In this document: positions 16,160 through 28,339 of the stretch, one piece after another
Layout: each line of letters opens with the position of its first letter
How positions within the stretch are numbered: position 1 is the stretch's first letter
From: Geobacillus sp. 46C-IIa
Lineage (GTDB): Bacteria; Bacillota; Bacilli; Bacillales; Anoxybacillaceae
NCBI RefSeq assembly: GCF_014679505.1
Contig: NZ_CP061474.1
Location: forward strand, 836,001 to 900,000
Direction of reading: 5' to 3'
DNA: 64,000 nucleotides
Notes under the pieces: generated by a model
Database searches by the model: none
The model's input: the letters and a program-made list of their open reading frames with translations, nothing else
Told to the model about the DNA's origin: nothing
Translations under genes and position numbers: made by a program

Positions 16160-17989
16160 ATGAACCGGGAAGAACGGTTGAAACGGCAGGAACGGATTCG
16201 CAATTTTTCGATTATCGCCCACATTGACCACGGAAAATCGACGCTTGCGGACCGCATTTTAGAAAAAACGGGCGCGCTGTCAGAGCGCGAGCTGCGCGAA
16301 CAGACGCTTGATATGATGGATCTCGAGCGCGAGCGCGGCATCACGATTAAATTGAATGCGGTCCAGTTGACATATAAAGCGAAAAATGGGGAAGAGTATA
16401 TTTTCCATTTGATCGATACGCCAGGCCACGTCGATTTTACGTATGAGGTGTCGCGCAGCCTCGCTGCCTGCGAAGGAGCGATTTTAGTCGTCGATGCTGC
16501 CCAAGGCATTGAAGCGCAGACGCTCGCGAACGTATATTTGGCCATTGACAACAACTTGGAGATTTTACCGGTCATTAATAAAATCGATTTGCCAAGCGCC
16601 GAGCCGGAGCGCGTCCGCCAAGAAATTGAGGATGTCATCGGCCTCGACGCCTCCGAAGCGGTGCTCGCCTCCGCGAAAGTCGGCATCGGCATCGAGGACA
16701 TTTTAGAGCAAATCGTGGAAAAGATTCCGGCCCCGTCAGGCGATCCGGACGCGCCGCTAAAGGCGCTTATTTTCGATTCGCTTTATGACCCGTACCGCGG
16801 CGTCGTCGCTTATGTCCGTGTCGTTGATGGAACGGTCAAGCCGGGCCAGCGCATTAAAATGATGTCGACCGGCAAAGAGTTTGAAGTGACCGAAGTCGGC
16901 GTGTTCACGCCAAAACAAAAAATTGTCGACGAACTGACGGTCGGCGATGTCGGCTATTTGACCGCGTCGATCAAAAACGTAAAAGATACGCGCGTCGGCG
17001 ATACGATCACCGATGCCGAACGGCCGGCCGCCGAGCCGCTCCCCGGCTACCGGAAGCTCAACCCGATGGTGTTTTGCGGCATGTACCCGATCGATACGGC
17101 GCGCTACAACGACTTGCGCGAAGCGCTAGAAAAGCTGCAGCTGAACGATGCGGCGCTCCACTTTGAGCCGGAAACGTCGCAGGCGCTCGGGTTCGGTTTT
17201 CGTTGCGGGTTTCTCGGTTTGCTCCATATGGAGATTATCCAAGAGCGGATCGAGCGCGAGTTTCATATCGATTTAATTACAACGGCGCCGAGCGTCGTCT
17301 ACAAAGTATATTTGACGGACGGAACGGAAGTCGCCGTCGACAACCCGACGAACATGCCCGATCCGCAAAAAATCGACCGCATCGAAGAGCCGTACGTCAA
17401 AGCGACGATTATGGTGCCGAACGACTACGTCGGGCCGGTGATGGAGCTGTGCCAAGGGAAGCGCGGCACGTTCGTCGATATGCAATATTTAGACGAAAAA
17501 CGGGTGATGTTGATTTACGATATCCCGCTGTCGGAAATCGTGTATGACTTTTTCGACGCCTTAAAATCGAACACGAAAGGGTACGCGTCGTTTGACTATG
17601 AATTGATCGGTTACCGGCCGTCCAATCTCGTTAAAATGGATATTTTGTTGAATGGCGAAAAAATTGACGCTTTGTCGTTTATCGTTCATCGCGACGCGGC
17701 GTACGAGCGTGGCAAAGTGATCGTCGAGAAGCTGAAAGATTTAATCCCGCGCCAGCAGTTTGAAGTGCCGGTGCAGGCGGCGATCGGCAATAAAATCATC
17801 GCCCGCTCGACGATCAAGGCGCTGCGCAAAAACGTGCTCGCCAAATGTTACGGCGGCGACGTGTCGCGGAAACGAAAGCTGCTTGAGAAGCAAAAAGAAG
17901 GAAAGAAACGGATGAAGCAAATCGGTTCGGTCGAAGTGCCGCAAGAAGCGTTTATGGCTGTCTTGAAAATCGACGATCAGAAAAAATGA
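16160..17989 (+). CDS. lepA: Elongation factor 4 (ribosomal back-translocase LepA)
   Basis: The 609-residue translational GTPase has G1 [10 protein letters not shown] near residue 20, the switch region RERGITIK, G3 DTPGHVDF, and G4 NKID. The C-terminal LepA-specific domain ([30 protein letters not shown] region, split here) and the basic tail [16 protein letters not shown] are intact. LepA acts on the ribosome during initiation and stressed elongation. The ATG follows GCAGGAGTGAG. hemW follows as in B. subtilis. Confidence 0.97.
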   Translation: MNREERLKRQERIRNFSIIAHIDHGKSTLADRILEKTGALSERELREQTLDMMDLERERGITIKLNAVQLTYKAKNGEEYIFHLIDTPGHVDFTYEVSRSLAACEGAILVVDAAQGIEAQTLANVYLAIDNNLEILPVINKIDLPSAEPERVRQEIEDVIGLDASEAVLASAKVGIGIEDILEQIVEKIPAPSGDPDAPLKALIFDSLYDPYRGVVAYVRVVDGTVKPGQRIKMMSTGKEFEVTEVGVFTPKQKIVDELTVGDVGYLTASIKNVKDTRVGDTITDAERPAAEPLPGYRKLNPMVFCGMYPIDTARYNDLREALEKLQLNDAALHFEPETSQALGFGFRCGFLGLLHMEIIQERIEREFHIDLITTAPSVVYKVYLTDGTEVAVDNPTNMPDPQKIDRIEEPYVKATIMVPNDYVGPVMELCQGKRGTFVDMQYLDEKRVMLIYDIPLSEIVYDFFDALKSNTKGYASFDYELIGYRPSNLVKMDILLNGEKIDALSFIVHRDAAYERGKVIVEKLKDLIPRQQFEVPVQAAIGNKIIARSTIKALRKNVLAKCYGGDVSRKRKLLEKQKEGKKRMKQIGSVEVPQEAFMAVLKIDDQKK

Positions 17990-18075
17990 TGGGCAGGGCT
18001 GTCTCCTTCGGGGATGGCCTTGTTTGTTTGCCGCTGTGCGCCGGCAGTCGGGCTGCGGCCGAAAGGAGGAGAGTC

Positions 18076-19215
18076 ATGGCAACATCAGCGTATTTTCACA
18101 TTCCGTTTTGCGCCCAGATTTGTCATTATTGCGATTTTAATAAAGTGTTTGCGTCCGGCCAGCCGATCGACGGCTATTTGCGGGCGGTGGACAAGGAAAT
18201 GGCGCGGACAGCGGCCGAGTTCGGCCGCCAGCTGAAGACGCTGTTTATCGGCGGCGGCACACCGACGGTGCTCGAGCCGGCGCAGCTCGGCCGTCTGTTA
18301 GCGAGCATCCACAACCATTTTCAGTTTGACCCGCAAACGGCTGAATTTACAGTCGAGGCCAATCCGGACGGGCTGACGAAAGAGAAGCTCGCCATTTTGC
18401 GCGATGGTGGAGTAAACCGGCTGAGCATCGGCGTGCAGACGTTTGATGATGGGCTTCTTCAAGCGATCGGCCGCACCCATCGGCGCAATGATGCTGAGCG
18501 GGCGGTGGCGATGGCAAGGGAGGCCGGCTTTAAAAACATCAGCCTCGATCTTATGTACGGCTTGCCGGGGCAGACGGTTGAGCAGTTTCTTGCCGATTTG
18601 GAAACCGCGTTTTCGCTTCATGTGCCGCATCTTTCCGCCTACTCTTTGATCCTTGAGCCGAAAACGATTTTTTACAACGAATGGCGGAAAGGTCGGCTTC
18701 GCCTCCCGGGAGAGGAAGCGGAGGCGGTGATGTATGAAGCGGTGATGGAACGAACGGCATCCCATGGCTATCGGCAATACGAGATTAGCAACTACGCGTT
18801 CCCAGGATTTGAAAGCCGGCATAATCTAGCCTATTGGAACAACGAAGAGTATTACGGCATCGGCGCTGGGGCGCACAGCTATATTGCCGGCGTGCGGCGC
18901 GCCAACATCGGGCCGGTTCGCCATTACATCGAGAAGGTGGAACGCGGCGAATGGCCGCATCGCGACGTGCACCGCCTGACTGTGCGCGAACAAATGGAGG
19001 AGGAAATGTTTTTAGGGCTGCGCAAGACGGAAGGAGTATCAAAAGTCCGTTTCCGGCAAAAGTTTGGCTGCGAGATGGACGACGTGTTTGGCGAGGCCAT
19101 CCGCCGCGAAGTCGAGCACGGACGCCTCGAGGAGACGGCGGCCCACGTCCGCTTGACAAAACGCGGCAAGCTGCTCGGCAATGAAGTGTTCGCCGCCTTC
19201 CTTGGCGAAATGTAA
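18076..19215 (+). CDS. hemW: Radical SAM heme chaperone HemW (formerly HemN-like)
   Basis: A 379-residue radical SAM protein. The [4Fe-4S] motif is CAQICHYCDF (CxxxCxxC) about residue 12, followed by the GGGTP motif and the HemN C-terminal domain. HemW proteins bind and deliver heme rather than oxidise coproporphyrinogen. The ATG at 18076 follows AAAGGAGGAGAG; the frame is open upstream into the lepA stop but that part is not family-like. Confidence 0.93.
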   Translation: MATSAYFHIPFCAQICHYCDFNKVFASGQPIDGYLRAVDKEMARTAAEFGRQLKTLFIGGGTPTVLEPAQLGRLLASIHNHFQFDPQTAEFTVEANPDGLTKEKLAILRDGGVNRLSIGVQTFDDGLLQAIGRTHRRNDAERAVAMAREAGFKNISLDLMYGLPGQTVEQFLADLETAFSLHVPHLSAYSLILEPKTIFYNEWRKGRLRLPGEEAEAVMYEAVMERTASHGYRQYEISNYAFPGFESRHNLAYWNNEEYYGIGAGAHSYIAGVRRANIGPVRHYIEKVERGEWPHRDVHRLTVREQMEEEMFLGLRKTEGVSKVRFRQKFGCEMDDVFGEAIRREVEHGRLEETAAHVRLTKRGKLLGNEVFAAFLGEM

Positions 19216-19218
19216 ACA

Positions 19219-19247
19219 TTGACATTTGCCGGGCGATTTGCTACCCT
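19219..19247 (+). promoter_or_regulatory. SigA-type promoter of the hrcA operon
   Basis: A perfect TTGACA (19219-19224) and TACCCT (19242-19247) are spaced 17 bp, immediately before the CIRCE operator. Confidence 0.75.
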
Positions 19248-19257
19248 AATAGTAGAT

Positions 19258-19284
19258 TTAGCACTCAAATTGTTTGAGTGCTAA
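19258..19284 (+). promoter_or_regulatory. CIRCE operator (HrcA binding site)
   Basis: A perfect inverted repeat, TTAGCACTC-N9-GAGTGCTAA, lies between the promoter and hrcA. This is the consensus HrcA operator, so the operon is self-repressed and heat inducible. Confidence 0.98.
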
Positions 19285-19298
19285 CAGAGGTGAAAAAC

Positions 19299-20333
19299 GT
19301 GTTAACGGACCGCCAACTGTTGATTTTGCAGGTGATTATTGACGACTTCATTCGTTCCGGGCAGCCTGTCGGTTCGCGGACGTTATCAAAAAAGCACCAA
19401 ATCACGTTCAGTTCAGCGACGATTCGCAACGAAATGGCGGATTTGGAAGAGCTAGGTTATATTGAAAAAACGCACATTTCTTCGGGTCGCGTGCCGTCGG
19501 AAAAAGGGTATCGTTATTACGTCGACCATTTGCTGCCGCCGCAGCGGCTGACAAGGGCGGATATCCAAAAAATCCGCTCCGTGTTCGCCGAGCGCATCTA
19601 CGAGCTCGAGAAACTGGTGCAAAAGTCGGCGCAAATTTTATCCGATTTAACGAACTATACGTCGATCGCCCTCGGTCCGGCGTTTAAGGAAAGCAAGCTG
19701 AAGCGGATGCAGATCGTTCCGCTCAACGAACAGACGGCTGTCGCCATCGTGGTGACGGACACCGGCCACGTTGAAAACCGGGTCGTTACAGTCCCGACAA
19801 CGGTCAACGCCGGTGATCTTGAAAAGATGGTCAATATTTTAAACGACCGGCTGAACGGCGTTCCGCTCATCGATTTAAAAGAAAAAATCGAGACGGAAGT
19901 AGCCGACGTGCTGCGCCGGCATATTCGCAACTACGACATCATACTCAATACGCTGATTGACACGCTTGACATCCCTGAAGAGGAAAGGATGTTTTTTGCC
20001 GGCAAGGCGAATATGCTCAACCAGCCGGAATTTAGCGACATTCAAAAAGTACGCCCGCTTTTGAATATCATCGAGCAAGAAAAGGACATTTATCGCCTGC
20101 TCCGCAAGCAAAATCAAAGGGGAGTACAAGTGTCGATCGGGCGGGAAAACGAGCTGAGCGGCATGGAAAACTGCAGTTTGATTACGGCCACGTATTCGGT
20201 CGGCAATGAACCGCTCGGGACGATCGCTATTCTCGGTCCGACGCGCATGGAGTATTCGCGCGTCATCACTGTGTTAAACCGCGTCGCTTCTGATTTGTCG
20301 GCTGCGTTGACGAAATGGTATCAAAATCAGTAA
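19299..20333 (+). CDS. hrcA: Heat-inducible transcription repressor HrcA
   Basis: The 344-residue repressor has an N-terminal winged helix ([21 protein letters not shown] onward) and the HrcA effector domain. It binds CIRCE at 19258-19284. The start is placed at GTG 19299, behind AGAGGTGA, which gives the family N-terminus; an in-frame GTG at 19278 lies inside the operator itself. First gene of hrcA-grpE-dnaK-dnaJ. Confidence 0.95.
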   Translation: MLTDRQLLILQVIIDDFIRSGQPVGSRTLSKKHQITFSSATIRNEMADLEELGYIEKTHISSGRVPSEKGYRYYVDHLLPPQRLTRADIQKIRSVFAERIYELEKLVQKSAQILSDLTNYTSIALGPAFKESKLKRMQIVPLNEQTAVAIVVTDTGHVENRVVTVPTTVNAGDLEKMVNILNDRLNGVPLIDLKEKIETEVADVLRRHIRNYDIILNTLIDTLDIPEEERMFFAGKANMLNQPEFSDIQKVRPLLNIIEQEKDIYRLLRKQNQRGVQVSIGRENELSGMENCSLITATYSVGNEPLGTIAILGPTRMEYSRVITVLNRVASDLSAALTKWYQNQ

Positions 20334-20353
20334 GAATGGCCATATTGGTTAAC

Positions 20354-20373
20354 GGATGGATGTTCGTCCATCC
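20354..20373 (+). other. Hairpin between hrcA and grpE
   Basis: GGATGGA and TCCATCC form a 7-bp stem with a 6-nt TGTTCG loop, followed by a short pyrimidine run. It may act as a partial terminator or mRNA processing/stability element lowering or separating hrcA from chaperone expression. Confidence 0.5.
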
Positions 20374-20428
20374 TTTCCTTGTGGCCATTGATACATAAAT
20401 CGCGACCCCTGATCGGGAGGTGAAGGCA

Positions 20429-21103
20429 ATGGAACAAGGAGAAAAACAAGCGGCTGAACAAGCTACATACAATGAGTTGGAAACAGAACAGCCGGTTTCG
20501 GCGGAAGAGGCGGGTCCGCAGCCGGAAGATGAAACAGTTGGCGCCGTTTCGGAGCATGCGGATGCACAAACCGGCGAGAAGCCGGGGGCGGCTTCTACGG
20601 CAGCTGATTCTAGCGACCAAACATCGGCTGAGGCCGAAGAGCTGGCTGCAGCCAAGGCGAAAGTCTCCGAATTGGAGGCGAAACTGGCCGAGATGGAACA
20701 CCGCTATCTCCGCTTGTACGCTGATTTTGAGAACTTCCGCCGCCGGGCGCGTCAAGAGATGGACGCGGCTGAAAAATATCGCGCCCAAAGTTTGGCGAGC
20801 GATCTGCTTCCGGTGCTTGACAACTTTGAGCGCGCGTTGAAAATAGAGACGGAAAACGAACAAGCAAAATCGATTTTGCAAGGGATGGAAATGGTGTACC
20901 GTTCGCTTCTTGACGCGTTGAGAAAGGAAGGCGTCGAGGCGATTGAAGCGGTCGGCAAGCCGTTTGACCCCCATTTGCACCAAGCGGTGATGCAGACGGA
21001 TGAAGGCGGCTATGAGCCGAATACGGTCGTAGAGGAGCTGCAAAAAGGCTATAAATTAAAAGACCGCGTTCTCCGTCCCGCCATGGTCAAAGTAAGCCAA
21101 TAA
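20429..21103 (+). CDS. grpE: Nucleotide exchange factor GrpE
   Basis: A 224-residue GrpE: an acidic, Ala/Glu-rich N-terminus (to about 75), a long coiled-coil helix ([30 protein letters not shown] region) and a C-terminal beta wing ([20 protein letters not shown] region). GrpE releases ADP from DnaK and acts as a thermosensor. ATG 20429 is preferred over the in-frame GTG at 20420, which overlaps the GGGAGGTGA site. Confidence 0.95.
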   Translation: MEQGEKQAAEQATYNELETEQPVSAEEAGPQPEDETVGAVSEHADAQTGEKPGAASTAADSSDQTSAEAEELAAAKAKVSELEAKLAEMEHRYLRLYADFENFRRRARQEMDAAEKYRAQSLASDLLPVLDNFERALKIETENEQAKSILQGMEMVYRSLLDALRKEGVEAIEAVGKPFDPHLHQAVMQTDEGGYEPNTVVEELQKGYKLKDRVLRPAMVKVSQ

Positions 21104-21122
21104 TGGAAACGGAGGGTGATGA

Positions 21123-22931
<1,809 letters not shown>

Positions 22932-22939
22932 TGGAGGGA

Positions 22940-22979
22940 AAAGTCAAAGTCAGGCCTGCCTTGGCTTTGACTTTTTTTC
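22940..22979 (+). terminator. Terminator after dnaK
   Basis: AAAGTCAAAG (22940-22949) pairs with CTTTGACTTT (22965-22974), followed by a T tract. It separates dnaK from dnaJ. Confidence 0.85.
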
Positions 22980-22992
22980 TAGCATTCACATA

Positions 22993-23022
22993 TTGTCATA
23001 AAACAAAGGGAAATGATAAAAT
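22993..23022 (+). promoter_or_regulatory. Candidate SigA-type promoter of dnaJ
   Basis: TTGTCA (22993-22998) and TAAAAT (23017-23022) are 18 bp apart, 39 bp before the dnaJ start and just after the dnaK terminator. No CIRCE repeat is present here. Confidence 0.5.
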
Positions 23023-23060
23023 AACCCTTATGTGAGTGAATCGGGAGTGGATGATCAACG

Positions 23061-24206
23061 ATGGCGAAGCGCGATTACTATGAAGTTCTCGGCGTCAGTA
23101 AAAATGCGACGAAAGACGAGATTAAAAAAGCGTATCGAACGCTTTCGAAGCAGTATCATCCAGACATTAACAAAGCGCCGGACGCCGCCGAGAAGTTTAA
23201 AGAGATTAAAGAAGCATATGAAGTGTTAAGCGATGATGAAAAGCGGGCCCGCTACGACCGGTTTGGCCATGCCGACCCGAACGAGGCGTTCGGCGGCGGA
23301 TTCCAAGGGGGCGGGTTTGACTTTGGTGGGTTCGGCGGCTTTGGCGGCTTTGAAGATATTTTTGAGACGTTTTTCGGCGGCGGTCCGCGCCGGCGGGCAA
23401 GCGGGCCGCGCAAAGGAGCCGACGTGGAATATATGATGACGCTCACGTTTGAGGAGGCGGCGTTCGGAAAAGAAACGGAAATTGAAGTTCCGCATGAAGA
23501 GACGTGCGACACGTGCCACGGCAGCGGGGCGAAGCCAGGCACAAGCCCGCAATCGTGTCCGCATTGCCACGGCAGCGGACAAGTGACGAGCGAACAGACG
23601 ACGCCGTTTGGCCGCATCGTCAACCGCCGGACGTGCCCGGCTTGCGGCGGCACGGGCCGCTACATTCCGGAAAAATGCCCGGCTTGCGGCGGCACCGGGC
23701 GCGTCAAACAGCGGAAAAAAATTCATGTCAAAATTCCGGCTGGCGTCGATGATGGCCAGCAGCTGCGCGTCGCCGGCAAAGGGGAGCCGGGCGCAAACGG
23801 CGGGCCGCCGGGGGATTTGTATATCATTTTCCGCGTCGAACCGCACGAGTTTTTCAAGCGCGACGGCGATGATATTTATTGTGAAGTGCCGCTTTCATTC
23901 GCCCAGGCGGCGCTCGGTGATGAAATTGAAGTCCCGACGCTCCACGGCGATGTAAAGCTGAAAATCCCGGCCGGCACGCAAACGGGCACGCGCTTTCGCT
24001 TAAAAGGAAAAGGAGTGCCGAACGTGCGCGGCTATGGCCAAGGCGACCAGCATGTCATCGTCCGCGTCGTGACGCCGACGAAGCTGACGGAAAAACAAAA
24101 GCAGCTGCTGCGCGAGTTTGACCGGCTCGGTGGAGACACCATACACGACGGGCCGCACGGCCGTTTTTTTGAAAAAGTAAAAAAGGCGTTTAAAGGAGAA
24201 GCGTGA
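23061..24206 (+). CDS. dnaJ: Chaperone DnaJ (Hsp40)
   Basis: A 381-residue type I J protein. It has the J domain with YHPDINK, a Gly/Phe-rich linker (about 75-110), four zinc-binding CxxCxGxG repeats ([24 protein letters not shown] twice) and the C-terminal substrate domain. It stimulates DnaK ATPase and delivers substrates. The next start (prmA) overlaps or abuts its stop. Confidence 0.97.
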   Translation: MAKRDYYEVLGVSKNATKDEIKKAYRTLSKQYHPDINKAPDAAEKFKEIKEAYEVLSDDEKRARYDRFGHADPNEAFGGGFQGGGFDFGGFGGFGGFEDIFETFFGGGPRRRASGPRKGADVEYMMTLTFEEAAFGKETEIEVPHEETCDTCHGSGAKPGTSPQSCPHCHGSGQVTSEQTTPFGRIVNRRTCPACGGTGRYIPEKCPACGGTGRVKQRKKIHVKIPAGVDDGQQLRVAGKGEPGANGGPPGDLYIIFRVEPHEFFKRDGDDIYCEVPLSFAQAALGDEIEVPTLHGDVKLKIPAGTQTGTRFRLKGKGVPNVRGYGQGDQHVIVRVVTPTKLTEKQKQLLREFDRLGGDTIHDGPHGRFFEKVKKAFKGEA

Positions 24207-24211
24207 GCGCA

Positions 24212-25150
24212 ATGAAATGGTCAGAAATCAGCATTCATACGACGCACGAGGCGGTCGAGGCGATTTCGAACATTTTGCATGAGGCGGGCGCCGGGGGCGT
24301 TGTCATCGAAGACCCGTACGACCTTGTCAAAGACCGCGACGACTGGTATGGCGAAATCATCGAGCTCAATCCGGACGATTACCCGGAAGAAGGGGTCATC
24401 ATTAAGGCGTATTTGCCGGTCAATAGTTTTCTTGGCGAAACGGTGGAACAAATTAAGCAGGCGATTAACAATTTATGGCTGTACGATATTGACCTTGGCA
24501 AAAATAAAATTACGTTGAGCGAAGTGAATGAGGAAGAATGGGCGACGGCGTGGAAAAAGCATTACCATCCGGTGAAAGTATCGGAAAAGTTTACAATCGT
24601 GCCGACATGGGAAACGTATGAACCGGTCTCCGACGATGAGCTGATCATCGAAATGGATCCGGGCATGGCATTTGGCACCGGCACCCATCCGACGACGGTC
24701 ATGTGCCTGCAGGCGCTTGAAAAATACGTGCGCCCTGGCGACGAGATCATTGATGTTGGCACCGGCTCCGGCATTTTAAGCATCGCCGCTGCCATGCTCG
24801 GCGCCCGTTCGGTGCGGGCGCTCGACTTGGATCCGGTGGCGGTCGACAGTGCGCGGCTGAACATCAAGCTCAATAAAGTGCAGCACGTTGTCACAGTCGC
24901 GCAAAACAATTTGCTTGACCATATTGACGAACAAGCTGATGTGATCGTCGCCAACATTTTGGCCGAAATCATTTTGCGCTTTACGGCTGACGCCTACCGG
25001 CTGTTGAAGCCGGGCGGCCGCTTTATCACGTCCGGCATCATTCAGGCGAAAAAGCAAGACGTCAAAGACGGCCTGCTCGCCGCTGGATTTGTCATTGAAG
25101 AAATCGATGTGATGGAAGATTGGGTGGCGTTTGTCGCCATCAAACCGTAG
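24212..25150 (+). CDS. prmA: Ribosomal protein L11 methyltransferase
   Basis: PrmA trimethylates ribosomal protein L11 using SAM. The 312-residue protein has the N-terminal L11-recognition domain ([16 protein letters not shown]) and a class I methyltransferase domain with [13 protein letters not shown] and the NPPY-like VANILAEII. The start at ATG 24212 matches the family; a GTG at 24203 is better spaced from AAAGGAGA and could be the true start, adding three residues. It follows dnaJ as in B. subtilis. Confidence 0.94.
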   Translation: MKWSEISIHTTHEAVEAISNILHEAGAGGVVIEDPYDLVKDRDDWYGEIIELNPDDYPEEGVIIKAYLPVNSFLGETVEQIKQAINNLWLYDIDLGKNKITLSEVNEEEWATAWKKHYHPVKVSEKFTIVPTWETYEPVSDDELIIEMDPGMAFGTGTHPTTVMCLQALEKYVRPGDEIIDVGTGSGILSIAAAMLGARSVRALDLDPVAVDSARLNIKLNKVQHVVTVAQNNLLDHIDEQADVIVANILAEIILRFTADAYRLLKPGGRFITSGIIQAKKQDVKDGLLAAGFVIEEIDVMEDWVAFVAIKP

Positions 25151-25168
25151 GCAAAGAAGGGATGTTTC

Positions 25169-25945
25169 GTGCAGCGTTACTTCGTTTCCAACCGGGAGCG
25201 TCAAGGCGAAAACGTCGTCATCAGCGGCGGCGACGCCCATCATATCGCCCGCGTCATGCGCATGAAGCCGAAAGACGCCATTGTTTGCGTGTTCCCGGAC
25301 GGGCGCACGGCGGTGTGTGAAATTGAACAAATTGCCAATGAGCAAGTATGCGCCCGTATTGTACAATGGAAGGAAGAGGGGCGCGAATTGCCGGTGCGCA
25401 TTTATATCGCCCAGGGGCTGCCAAAAGGCGAAAAATGGGAGCTCGTCATCCAAAAAGGAACCGAGCTTGGCGCCGCCGGCTTTCTTCCGTTTACGGCTGC
25501 CCGTTCGGTCGTTAAATGGGATGCCAAAAAAGCGGAGAAAAAAGTAGAGCGTTGGAAAAAAATTGCGAAAGAGGCGGCCGAACAGGCGGAACGCACGTCG
25601 CTGCCAGACGTGCGGGCGCCGCTTTCCTTTGATGAGCTCGTCGCCTTTGGCGCAACGGTCGACGGCCGGCTGTTTGCCTATGAGGAAGAAGCGCGCGGCG
25701 GGCGTCATGCCCTGCTCCCGGAGCTCCTTGCCCGCCTTCAGCCCGGCGGCTCGCTTTTAGCTGTCTTTGGGCCGGAAGGCGGGTTCAGCCGTGAAGAGGC
25801 ACAACAGCTCAAGCAAAGCGGCTTTTTGCCGTGCAGCCTCGGCCCGCGCATTTTGCGGACGGAAACGGCGCCGCTTTATTTGCTTGCCGCCGCTTCGTAC
25901 GAATGGGAGCTTTGCGCGTCAGGACGCGAAGCGAAACGAGAGTAA
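25169..25945 (+). CDS. rsmE: 16S rRNA (uracil1498-N3)-methyltransferase
   Basis: A 258-residue SPOUT-class methyltransferase. The N-terminal PUA-like part starts QRYFVSNRERQGE and the C-terminal knot includes IQKGTELGAAGFLPF, FGPEGGFSREE and LGPRILRTETAPLY. It methylates U1498 of 16S rRNA. The start is GTG behind AAGAAGGGA. It is the last of the translation-modification group after dnaJ with prmA and mtaB. Confidence 0.95.
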   Translation: MQRYFVSNRERQGENVVISGGDAHHIARVMRMKPKDAIVCVFPDGRTAVCEIEQIANEQVCARIVQWKEEGRELPVRIYIAQGLPKGEKWELVIQKGTELGAAGFLPFTAARSVVKWDAKKAEKKVERWKKIAKEAAEQAERTSLPDVRAPLSFDELVAFGATVDGRLFAYEEEARGGRHALLPELLARLQPGGSLLAVFGPEGGFSREEAQQLKQSGFLPCSLGPRILRTETAPLYLLAAASYEWELCASGREAKRE

Positions 25946-26018
25946 CAAATCGGTTGCTTATCATAAAACATCGATCCCCCGCTGATGAGAAGCGGTGGTG
26001 TAGAGTGAGGTGAAGAAC

Positions 26019-27368
26019 ATGCCAACAGTGGCTTTCCATACATTAGGCTGCAAAGTCAATCATTATGAGACGGAAGCGATCTGGCAGCTGTTTAAAAAGG
26101 CCGGCTACGAACGGAAAGAGTTTGAAAGCCGCGCCGACGTGTATGTGATCAACACGTGCACGGTGACGAACACCGGCGACAAAAAAAGCCGTCAAGTCAT
26201 CCGCCGCGCGGTGCGCCGCAATCCGGACGCCGTCGTCTGCGTGACGGGCTGTTATGCGCAAACATCGCCGGCCGAAGTGATGGCGATCCCTGGTGTGGAT
26301 ATTGTCATCGGCACGCAAGACCGGCATAAAATTTTAGACTATGTCGAGCAGTTTCAGCGCGAACGGCAGCCGATCAACGCTGTCCATAACATTATGAAAA
26401 CGCGCGTGTTCGAGGAGATGGACGTGCCGGCGTTCACCGATCGGACGCGGGCATCGCTCAAAATCCAAGAAGGGTGCAACAACTTTTGCACGTTTTGCAT
26501 CATCCCGTGGGCGCGCGGCTTGATGCGTTCTCGTGATCCGCAAGAAATTATCCGCCAAGCGCGCCAGCTTGTCGCCGCCGGCTATAAGGAAATCGTGTTG
26601 ACCGGCATTCATACGGGCGGCTATGGCACCGATCTGAAAGATTATAATTTTGCTGCGCTTTTGCGCGATTTGGACGAGCAAGTGCCAGGGCTGAAACGGA
26701 TCCGCATCTCATCGATCGAAGCGAGCCAAATTACTGATGAAGTGATCGACGTCCTCAAGCGGTCGGATAAAATCGTCCGCCATTTGCACATTCCGCTTCA
26801 GTCTGGGTCGAACACGGTGCTCAAGCGGATGCGCCGCAAATATACGGTTGAATTTTTTGCGGAGCGGCTCGACCGGCTGCGCGAAGTGTTCCCGGAGCTG
26901 GCGGTGACGTCCGACGTCATCGTCGGTTTCCCGGGCGAAACGGAAGACGAATTTATGGAGACGTATCACTTTATCCGCGAACAGCGGTTCTCTGAGCTGC
27001 ACGTCTTCCCATATTCGAAACGGACCGGCACGCCGGCGGCCCGCATGCCGGACCAAATCGATGAAGAGACGAAACATGACCGCGTCCGCCGCTTAATCGC
27101 CCTTTCCGACCAGCTGGCGAAAGAATACGCCTCCCGGTTCGAAGGGCAAGTGCTCGAAGTCATTCCGGAAGAGCGCGACAAAGAAGAGCCGGGAATGTAT
27201 ATTGGCTATACGGATAACTATTTGAAAGTGCGTTTTCCGGCGACGGAAGAGATGGTCGGCGAGCTTGTCAAAGTGAAAATCACAAAGGCCGGCTATCCGT
27301 ATAACGAAGGCGAGTTTGTCCGCGTCGTGCCGGATGAGGCCGTTCGATCGGTGAAATTAAGTTCATAA
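26019..27368 (+). CDS. mtaB: tRNA t6A37 methylthiotransferase MtaB
   Basis: A 449-residue radical SAM methylthiotransferase that adds a methylthio group to t6A37 of tRNA. The N-terminal UPF0004 domain carries the cluster cysteines in FHTLGCKVNHYE, NTCTVTN and VTGCYAQ; the radical SAM motif is CNNFCTFC; a TRAM domain ends the protein. ATG 26019 follows AGTGAGGTGA; the GTG at 26010 overlaps that site. The lysine-containing GCKVN distinguishes it from MiaB-type GCQMN proteins. Confidence 0.94.
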   Translation: MPTVAFHTLGCKVNHYETEAIWQLFKKAGYERKEFESRADVYVINTCTVTNTGDKKSRQVIRRAVRRNPDAVVCVTGCYAQTSPAEVMAIPGVDIVIGTQDRHKILDYVEQFQRERQPINAVHNIMKTRVFEEMDVPAFTDRTRASLKIQEGCNNFCTFCIIPWARGLMRSRDPQEIIRQARQLVAAGYKEIVLTGIHTGGYGTDLKDYNFAALLRDLDEQVPGLKRIRISSIEASQITDEVIDVLKRSDKIVRHLHIPLQSGSNTVLKRMRRKYTVEFFAERLDRLREVFPELAVTSDVIVGFPGETEDEFMETYHFIREQRFSELHVFPYSKRTGTPAARMPDQIDEETKHDRVRRLIALSDQLAKEYASRFEGQVLEVIPEERDKEEPGMYIGYTDNYLKVRFPATEEMVGELVKVKITKAGYPYNEGEFVRVVPDEAVRSVKLSS

Positions 27369-27410
27369 TCCAACTGATCGGTTTAGGCTAAGCGCGTCCG
27401 CCTCATACCT

Positions 27411-27433
27411 CCCAGCCTTTAGGCTGGGTTTTT
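27411..27433 (+). terminator. Terminator after mtaB
   Basis: CCCAGCC / GGCTGGG stem with a TTTA loop and a TTTTTG tail. Confidence 0.87.
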
Positions 27434-27667
27434 GTTTTCCGTGAAAATCCCGCGCCGGCAAGCGGTGATGTTCATCCCTGGGGAGAGGGCAACTCGCTGC
27501 CCATGGATCTTTTCCGTCCATTTCTCTCCAGCAGGCTAACAAGCTCGCCGGGAGATGAAATGGGAGACTATAGAGATGGCGGCTAGTTTTTGTGGCAACG
27601 ACATGGTATGATGGTAGACGCCAGACCTTTTATTTTTTGCAGTGGCAGGAGAAAGGAGCGATTTTCC

Positions 27668-28339
27668 ATGACGGAGAATATTGCAAAACTGATCGATCAT
27701 ACGCTGCTTAAACCAGAAGCGACGGAAGAGCAAATCATTCAACTATGCCGCGAAGCGAAACAACACGGCTTCGCCTCGGTGTGTGTCAACCCGGCGTGGG
27801 TGAAAACGGCGGCGCGCGAACTTTCCGGCACCGATGTTCTCGTCTGCACGGTCATCGGCTTTCCGCTTGGGGCGACAACGCCGGAAACAAAGGCGTTTGA
27901 AACGAATAACGCCATCGAAAACGGCGCCCGTGAAGTCGATATGGTGATCAACATCGGCGCGTTAAAAAGCGGTGATGATGAATTTGTTGAACGCGACATT
28001 CGCGCCGTCGTCGAGGCGGCGGCCGGAAAAGCGCTTGTGAAAGTGATTATCGAAACGGCCTTGCTGACCGATGAAGAAAAAGTGCGCGCCTGCCAATTGG
28101 CGGTGAAAGCGGGCGCCGATTACGTGAAAACGTCGACCGGATTCTCAGGCGGCGGCGCAACGGTCGAGGATGTGGCGCTTATGCGCCGGATGGTCGGCGA
28201 TAAAGCGGGCGTCAAAGCCTCAGGCGGCGTCCGCGACCGGGAAACGGCCGAAGCGATGATTGAAGCCGGGGCGACGCGCATCGGGACGAGCTCCGGGGTG
28301 GCGATCGTCAACGGCCGAATTGGCGGCGCTGACTATTAA
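27668..28339 (+). CDS. deoC: Deoxyribose-phosphate aldolase
   Basis: DeoC cleaves 2-deoxyribose 5-phosphate to acetaldehyde and glyceraldehyde 3-phosphate. The 223-residue TIM-barrel protein contains the Schiff-base lysine at 154 in [15 protein letters not shown] and the segments LIDHTLLKP and KASGGVRD. The start at 27668 follows GAGAAAGGAGCG; upstream open sequence is not family-like. It stands alone rather than with pdp and nupC, and its end overlaps the convergent transporter gene by 4 nt. Confidence 0.96.
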   Translation: MTENIAKLIDHTLLKPEATEEQIIQLCREAKQHGFASVCVNPAWVKTAARELSGTDVLVCTVIGFPLGATTPETKAFETNNAIENGAREVDMVINIGALKSGDDEFVERDIRAVVEAAAGKALVKVIIETALLTDEEKVRACQLAVKAGADYVKTSTGFSGGGATVEDVALMRRMVGDKAGVKASGGVRDRETAEAMIEAGATRIGTSSGVAIVNGRIGGADY

